Shown: positions 59,741-64,000 of the stretch, piece after piece | Numbering within the stretch: position 1 is the stretch's first letter | Layout: every line of letters begins with the position of its first letter | NCBI RefSeq assembly: GCF_001423485.1 | Contig: NZ_LMOD01000002.1 | Span: 950,520 to 1,014,519, forward strand | Length of the DNA stretch: 64,000 bases | Reading direction: 5' to 3' | Source: Microbacterium sp. Leaf320 | GTDB taxonomy: Bacteria; Actinomycetota; Actinomycetes; Actinomycetales; Microbacteriaceae | The notes under the pieces: model-generated | Told to the model about the DNA's origin: nothing | Database searches by the model: none | The model's input: only the letters and a program-made list of their open reading frames with translations | Position numbers and translations under genes: made by a program

Positions 59741-61576
59741 ATGGCGACGCGGATGCTGAGGCGCGGGCTGCCGCGCGTGCGCGGTGGCGAGCCGTGGCCC
59801 CCCGGGGTCGCGGTCGATGACGCGGAGAGCGTTTCGTCTCCGTCGGCTCCGCTCGACGAGCGCGAGACTGCGGCTCCGGTCGTCGAGTCGGCTGTCGCCT
59901 CCCCGGTCGTCGAGAGCGCCGCTCCCGTCCCGGTCGTGGAGAGCGCCGCTCCCACCCCCTCGGTCGTTGAGCGAGGAGCGCAGCGACGAGACGAAACGCG
60001 CCACGTTGCTAGCGCGGCCGTCACGGCGTCATCCGTGCGTCGCGGTCTCCCGCGCACGTCGGGAGGAGAGCCCTGGCCTCCCGCGGGTGTGACACCTGCG
60101 GGTGCGGATGGCGTTTCGTCTCGGTCGGCTTCGCCGTCCTCGCTCAACGAGCAGGAGAGTGCTTCGCCGTCCTCGCTCAACGAGCAGGAGAACGCATCCG
60201 CCGTCGCTGCGGCTGTCGCCTCCCCGGTCCTCGAGCATGCATCGTCTCCCTCGACGTCGGCATCCTCGATCGATGAGCCCGCGACCTCGGCCTCTGTCGC
60301 CTCGGCTGCCGAGCCGGCGGCCGTCCAGACCGTCGAGCAGACCGGATCCGTACGCCGCGGCCTGCCGCGAGTCGCCGGCGGAGATCCGTGGCCGCCGGCC
60401 GGCACCGTTCCGCAGGTAGCCGTCTCGACGGCCTCCGCGACCGCGACCGAGAGCGCAGACGTTGCCCCGGTCATCGTGGCACCGTCCGCCGAGCCTGCTG
60501 CCGCCGAGGTCACCGCGTCCGCTCCGGCCACCGCTCCCTCCACGGCCGTGGCCCCGGCCACCGAGCCGGCATCCGCATCCTTCGCTCTCGGTGACCCCTC
60601 GATCCCGCTGCCCGCCCCGCGCACGGTGTGGAACGGCAGTGCGCCTCGGCGCATCACCGCGGCCGCTCCGGCATCCGCCCGTCCTCGTCCTCCGTGGACG
60701 CAGGCGATCGCCGGACTTCTCGGGGCTGCTGCCCTCGGCATCCTGGCTGCGGCAGCCGTGGCGTTCGTGCGGGCGCTGCTGAGCTTCCCGTTCATGCAGG
60801 ACTTCCTCACGGCGTTCCCCGGCGAGTACACGCCCGCCATCGCGGTCGAACCCGGGTTCGCGCCCTGGGTCAACTGGGCGCACTTCTTCAACGTGTTCCT
60901 GATGGTGCTGATCATCCGGTCGGGGCTGCGCATCCGCAACGAGAAGCGCCCGACCGCGTTCTGGACCCCTCGGGGTGACCCCAAGGGCAAGGTCAGTCTG
61001 ACGATCTGGTTCCACCAGGCGCTCGACATCCTGTGGCTCGTGAACGGCGTGATCTTCGTGGTGCTGCTGTTCGTGACCGGGCACTGGGTGCGCATCGTGC
61101 CGACGAGCTGGGAGGTCATCCCCAACGCGCTGTCCGCGGCACTGCAGTACGTCTCGTTCGACTGGCCGACCGAGCACGGCTGGGTGAACTACAACAGCCT
61201 GCAGCAGCTGGCCTACTTCGTGACCGTGTTCATCGCCGCCCCGCTGGCGGCGGCGACCGGGTTCCGGATGTCGGGGATGTGGCCGAAGAAGGCCGAGCGC
61301 CTGTCGAAGGCGTACCCGATCGAGTGGGCCCGCGCGCTGCACTTCCCGGTCATGATCTACTTCGTGGTGTTCATCATCGGGCACGTCGCCCTGGTGTTCC
61401 TCACCGGATTCCTGCGCAACCTCAACCACATGTACGCCTCGTCGGATGCCGTCGGGTGGACCGGGTTCTGGGTGTTCGTCGCATCGCTCGTGGTCATCGC
61501 CGTCGGCTGGGTCGCCGCGCGTCCGCTCGTGATCGCGCCGATCGCGAAGCTGTTCGGCTCGGTCTCCGGCCGCTGA
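59741..61576 (+). CDS. Cytochrome-b561-like membrane protein with repetitive low-complexity N-terminus
   Basis: A 611-residue protein. Residues 1-310 are Ala/Pro/Ser/Val-rich and contain three copies of RRGLPRxxGGxPWPPxG (about residues 7, 100 and 205) separated by low-complexity linkers encoded in part by family-1 repeats. Residues 320-611 carry about six membrane helices with His in WAHFF, WFHQ, TGHW, ALHFP and IIGHV, a di-haem cytochrome b561/b6-like pattern. It is the third gene after etfB-etfA, 2 bp from the etfA stop, so membrane electron acceptance from ETF or a related flavoprotein is a reasonable inference. Haem content and partner are untested. Confidence 0.8.
   Translation: MATRMLRRGLPRVRGGEPWPPGVAVDDAESVSSPSAPLDERETAAPVVESAVASPVVESAAPVPVVESAAPTPSVVERGAQRRDETRHVASAAVTASSVRRGLPRTSGGEPWPPAGVTPAGADGVSSRSASPSSLNEQESASPSSLNEQENASAVAAAVASPVLEHASSPSTSASSIDEPATSASVASAAEPAAVQTVEQTGSVRRGLPRVAGGDPWPPAGTVPQVAVSTASATATESADVAPVIVAPSAEPAAAEVTASAPATAPSTAVAPATEPASASFALGDPSIPLPAPRTVWNGSAPRRITAAAPASARPRPPWTQAIAGLLGAAALGILAAAAVAFVRALLSFPFMQDFLTAFPGEYTPAIAVEPGFAPWVNWAHFFNVFLMVLIIRSGLRIRNEKRPTAFWTPRGDPKGKVSLTIWFHQALDILWLVNGVIFVVLLFVTGHWVRIVPTSWEVIPNALSAALQYVSFDWPTEHGWVNYNSLQQLAYFVTVFIAAPLAAATGFRMSGMWPKKAERLSKAYPIEWARALHFPVMIYFVVFIIGHVALVFLTGFLRNLNHMYASSDAVGWTGFWVFVASLVVIAVGWVAARPLVIAPIAKLFGSVSGR
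59829..60152. repeat. Family-1 repeats inside the cytochrome-b-like coding sequence
   Basis: A full plus-orientation arm at 59962-59999 (GGTCGTTGAGCGAG to GACGAAACGC) and diverged opposite-orientation arms at 59829-59862 and 60111-60152 (GCGTTTCGTCTC to CTCGCTCAACGAGC) are translated in frame; CTCGCTCAACGAGC appears again near 60170. The reading frame used avoids the TGA in GTTGAG. Confidence 0.8.
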
Positions 61577-61579
61577 TCC

Positions 61580-61595
61580 GTTCGCGATTCAGCAC
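61580..61595. repeat. Family-4 repeat arm
   Basis: GTTCGCGATTCAGCAC differs in one base from GTTCACGATTCAGCAC at 56307-56322; both lie just after the last gene of an operon. Confidence 0.5.
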
Positions 61596-61638
61596 AGATC
61601 TCCCGGACTGAGCGAAATGTCGCTCCCAGGCCCAGCGA

Positions 61639-61669
61639 AACGGCCCCCTGCCTGTGGCAGGGGGCCGTT
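61639..61669. terminator. Bidirectional hairpin terminator
   Basis: AACGGCCCCCTGCC (61639-61652) pairs perfectly with GGCAGGGGGCCGTT (61656-61669) across a 3-nt loop, between the convergent cytochrome-b-like and acetyltransferase genes. Confidence 0.92.
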
Positions 61670-61709
61670 CATACGGAGTCGTGAACGCGAGGTTCACGAG
61701 GCGCCGGGC

Positions 61710-62216
61710 TCAGCGGACGAAGCGGACCTCGGTCAGCGTCTCGCCGAGGAACGGCTCGGTGTGGCTCGCGCCGTCGAGCGCGAAACCGTTGCGCGTGTAG
61801 AAGCGGTGGGCGCGGGGGTTGTCGTCCGCGACCCAGAGGTAGAGCGACTCGTCCTTCTCGACCGCGGCGTCGAACAGCTTCTGGCCGATGCCGGTCGAGT
61901 GGTACGCGTCGAGCAGGTAGATGAAGTACAGCTCGCGGAACGCGGGAGCATCCTTGTCGCGGGCGGGGCCGGAGCCGACGAAGCCGACGATCTCTCCGTC
62001 GACGAGCGCCGCGCGCATCGTGAACTCGGGGCCCTGTGAGGCCCAGTGCGTCCACAGCTCGGCCATGCGCCGGGGCGAGACCTTCTCGAGCGCTGCCTTG
62101 CTGATCAGGTGGTCGTAGGTCTCGTGCCAGCACTGCGCGTGCACGCGACCCAGGGCTTCCGCATCCACATCACGGACCGGACGGACGATGACTTCAGGCT
62201 GGGCTTCGGCGCTCAT
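61710..62216 (-). CDS. GNAT-family N-acetyltransferase
   Basis: A 168-residue GNAT protein. The acetyl-CoA loop is in YHSTGIGQKLFDAAV, preceded by the beta-4 strand FRELYFIYLLDAY and followed by NPRAHRFYTRNGFALDG, the family's motif B. The N-terminal ALGRVHAQCWHETYDHLISKAALEKVSPRRMAELW resembles PhnO/YitI-type small-molecule acetyltransferases. The acceptor is unknown. TAGAGT lies 6 nt before the ATG, so a leaderless message is likely. Confidence 0.9.
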   Translation of the reverse strand: MSAEAQPEVIVRPVRDVDAEALGRVHAQCWHETYDHLISKAALEKVSPRRMAELWTHWASQGPEFTMRAALVDGEIVGFVGSGPARDKDAPAFRELYFIYLLDAYHSTGIGQKLFDAAVEKDESLYLWVADDNPRAHRFYTRNGFALDGASHTEPFLGETLTEVRFVR

Positions 62217-62346
62217 ATCGCGACTCTACGCGCGGCCTCCGCGATCAGGAAATCGAGCGGAAGCGTTCCCACAGCGCCGATATGCCGGTGGAGGGTTCCC
62301 ACAACGATGTTCGCGATCGGTTCGTCGATGGCTACGATCAGTCCTC

Positions 62347-62907
62347 GTGAACGTGATCTGGCGCACTCTCCTCGTGATCCTCTCCGCCCGCCGCCGAGTG
62401 CGCCGGGGCAAGACCCTCGACGCCGCCTCCGTCAGCAGCATCAGACTGACGACGCTCCCCACCGACATCGACATCCTGCGCCACATGAACAACGGCCGAT
62501 ACCTGTCGCTGTTCGACCTCGGCCGCTGGGACCTGCTGATCCGCACGGGACTGTTCGACGCGATGAACGAGCACGGCTGGTACGCCGTGGTGTCGAGCGA
62601 GACCGTGACCTTCCGCAAGTCCCTGCAGCTCTGGCAGCGGTTCGATGTGCAGTCCCGGTTCATCGGACACGACGACAAGGCCGTGTTCCTCGAGCACCGG
62701 GCCGTCGTCGGCGGCGAGATCTACGCACGGGTGATCGTGCGCTCGCGGATGCTGCGCCGCAGCGGCGGCACGGTGAGCAACGAAGAGCTGTTCGCCGCCG
62801 TCGGCAAGCCCGAGGGCGTGCCCGAGATCGATTCGTGGGTGCACGACTGGGCCGCGGCATCCGCCCTTCCTCCCGTGCGCAGCTCGGCGCCGAGCGTGTG
62901 GAGCTGA
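62347..62907 (+). CDS. Hotdog-fold acyl-CoA thioesterase-like protein
   Basis: A 186-residue protein of the 4HBT/THEM6-like hotdog group: PTDIDILRHMNNGRYLSLFDLGRWDLLIRTGL is the characteristic Asp-x-x-x-H-x-N helix, followed by the strands KSLQLWQRFDVQSRFIGHDDKAVFLEHR. Such enzymes hydrolyse acyl-CoA or acyl-ACP thioesters; substrate unknown. The start is GTG 62347, placed 8 nt after TACGAT, with no ribosome site, suggesting a leaderless message. The epimerase gene follows after 4 bp. The gap upstream (62217-62346) shows two short GGTTCCCACA-type repeats and no gene. Confidence 0.82.
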   Translation: MNVIWRTLLVILSARRRVRRGKTLDAASVSSIRLTTLPTDIDILRHMNNGRYLSLFDLGRWDLLIRTGLFDAMNEHGWYAVVSSETVTFRKSLQLWQRFDVQSRFIGHDDKAVFLEHRAVVGGEIYARVIVRSRMLRRSGGTVSNEELFAAVGKPEGVPEIDSWVHDWAAASALPPVRSSAPSVWS

Positions 62908-62911
62908 CGCC

Positions 62912-63736
62912 ATGAACGATCCGTGGGGTCTCGAGACGCGCGCGCCGGGGGCGACTCTGCTGGTCGGATGCGGCAAGCTCGGCGTGCGGCTCGGGCAGCG
63001 GCTGCAGGCGCAGGGGTCGACCGTCACGGCCATGCGCCGTCATGCGGGCGATCTGCCGTTCCCGACCATCGCGGCCGATCTGTCGCATCCGCTCGACCGC
63101 GCCTTGCCGGACTTCGACTCCGTCGTCATCACGCTGCCGCCGAGCACCGAGGGCGACTCGATCTATCCGCCGGCGCTTCGCGGGCTCGCGGATGCGCTGC
63201 CGGCGATGCCGTCGCGGGTCGTCTTCGTGTCGTCGACCCGGGTGTTCGAGGGACGACCCGGTGAGACCCCGCTGACCGAGCGCGATACCCCTGCGGTGTC
63301 GAGCGAGCGGGGTGGAGACCTGCTCGAGGGGGAGCACCTGGCGATGGAGCTGTTCGGTGCGCGCATCGTGCGCCCGGCCGGCATCTACGGGCCCGGGCGC
63401 GACTACCTGATCCGCCGAGTGCGCGAGGGGGCGCCGGTCGATCACACCCGCCGCACGAACCGCATCCACGAGACCGATCTCGTGCGCCTGCTCGAGGCCA
63501 TGCTGCGTGCCGACTCCGCGCCACCGCTGATCCACGCCGTCGACACCGAGCCGGTGCTGCTCGGAGACGTGGCCGCGCACATCGCCGCACGGCTCGGGGC
63601 CGAGGCGCCGCCGCACGTCGAGCCCGAGGTCGGCGGCGGGACGGTTCTCGACGGGCACCTGCTGCGGGAGTTCCTGGGGGAGCTGGAGTACCCGACCTTC
63701 CGCACCGGGTACGACGAGATGATCGCCGCGCTCTGA
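62912..63736 (+). CDS. NAD(P)-dependent epimerase/dehydratase-like protein (YeeZ type)
   Basis: A 274-residue Rossmann protein. The nucleotide-binding loop is LLVGCGKLGVRLGQRLQAQG at residue 16, followed by VVFVSSTRVFEG and the conserved IVRPAGIYGPGRD segment. The catalytic Tyr-x-x-x-Lys of classical epimerases is not obvious, which fits the atypical YeeZ/SDR group and makes an enzymatic role uncertain. The gene lies 4 bp after the thioesterase gene and is probably cotranscribed with it. Confidence 0.85.
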   Translation: MNDPWGLETRAPGATLLVGCGKLGVRLGQRLQAQGSTVTAMRRHAGDLPFPTIAADLSHPLDRALPDFDSVVITLPPSTEGDSIYPPALRGLADALPAMPSRVVFVSSTRVFEGRPGETPLTERDTPAVSSERGGDLLEGEHLAMELFGARIVRPAGIYGPGRDYLIRRVREGAPVDHTRRTNRIHETDLVRLLEAMLRADSAPPLIHAVDTEPVLLGDVAAHIAARLGAEAPPHVEPEVGGGTVLDGHLLREFLGELEYPTFRTGYDEMIAAL

Positions 63737-63785
63737 GCGCCCGTCGCTCAAGGGCAGGCACGCCTCTCAGTCCTAGGCTGAGATC

Positions 63786-64000
63786 ATGGTCGACCCGACG
63801 CCCTCCACGGATCCCGAATCCGCCTCTCTCGCGGACCGTGCGGTCGAGCTCGCCCGCCGCTGGGTGATCGAGGCCGCGGCCGCCGACGTCGACCCGGCAG
63901 CCGAGCGGCTGGCCGGAGTGCTGCAGGATGCCAACGGCCTGCCGTTCACGCTGGGATTCGTCGACGGCGTCATGCGCCCCGAGAGTCTGGGGGCCGCGGC
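63786..64000 (+). CDS. putA: Proline dehydrogenase / PutA-type bifunctional enzyme (N-terminal fragment)
   Basis: The first 71 codons of a gene running off the right edge. ARRWVIEAAAADVDPAAERLAGVLQDANGLPFTLGFVDGVMRPES matches the start of actinobacterial PutA-like proteins that oxidise proline to glutamate through pyrroline-5-carboxylate (PRODH, then P5CDH). TAGGCT (63774-63779) ends 6 nt before the ATG at 63786, fitting a leaderless transcript and fixing the start. The assignment rests on this short segment alone. Confidence 0.7.
   Translation, partial: MVDPTPSTDPESASLADRAVELARRWVIEAAAADVDPAAERLAGVLQDANGLPFTLGFVDGVMRPESLGAA

Noticed and set aside
1..64000. tRNA, rRNA, integrase, insertion sequence or prophage genes
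   Set aside because: None was recognised on either strand; the repeats seen carry no transposase.

Overview
This is a high-GC window with compact operons, frequent ATGA and TGATG gene overlaps, strong use of GTG starts and many apparently leaderless promoters. Together with the families present, this suggests a free-living saprophytic actinobacterium, most likely a Microbacterium or a close relative in the Microbacteriaceae. That placement is inferred from gene content and style; no rRNA or tRNA gene lies in the window.

Layout. 0-7.6 kb: the end of a cupin-type glucose-6-phosphate isomerase gene, a CE7-like esterase, a CGNR zinc-finger regulator, an EamA exporter, then a GntR regulator and 2-methylcitrate-cycle genes (prpD, prpB, prpC). 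7.7-15 kb: an arabinan/arabino-oligosaccharide module (GH51 arabinofuranosidase, a CUT1 ABC transporter without its own ATPase, a LacI regulator) and a divergent alditol oxidase. 15-22.6 kb: a LacI-controlled ytfQRT-yjfF-type furanose-sugar importer with two paralogous double ATPases. 22.7-24.6 kb: a compact three-gene island of poorly characterised genes resembling a WXG100/type VII effector module. 24.6-38 kb: a second beta-L-arabinofuranoside module (GH127, second ATPase-less CUT1 transporter, LacI), a sugar-nucleotide/uronate-type dehydrogenase, another LacI, then araD-araB-araA and an aldose 1-epimerase. Taken together, 7.7-38 kb reads as an L-arabinose/arabinan utilisation region: extracellular oligosaccharide uptake, intracellular hydrolysis by GH51 and GH127, mutarotation, then AraA, AraB and AraD to xylulose 5-phosphate.

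38-48.4 kb: a DJ-1/PfpI protein divergent from a LysR regulator, a membrane-anchored monooxygenase-fold protein, a thiolase, and a 2010-residue secreted amylopullulanase with two complete GH13 active sites. 48.5-51.5 kb: an aldo-keto reductase and a GH42 beta-galactosidase. 51.7-56.3 kb: a valine-catabolic operon (mmsA, acyl-CoA dehydrogenase, mmsB, enoyl-CoA hydratase). 56.4-64 kb: small conserved genes, a MarR regulator, etfB-etfA followed by an unusual cytochrome-b-like membrane protein, a GNAT acetyltransferase, a hotdog thioesterase, an epimerase, and the start of a PutA-type proline dehydrogenase.

The most interesting non-genic signals are: a family of short palindromic repeats (core GGTCGTTGAGCGAG) between genes and also inside the coding sequence of the cytochrome-b-like gene; a separate 41/40-bp tandem-plus-inverted repeat array at 37.9-38.1 kb; a recurring TANNNT-N6-start-codon promoter arrangement; and several LacI/GntR/LysR operator palindromes placed in or beside promoters.
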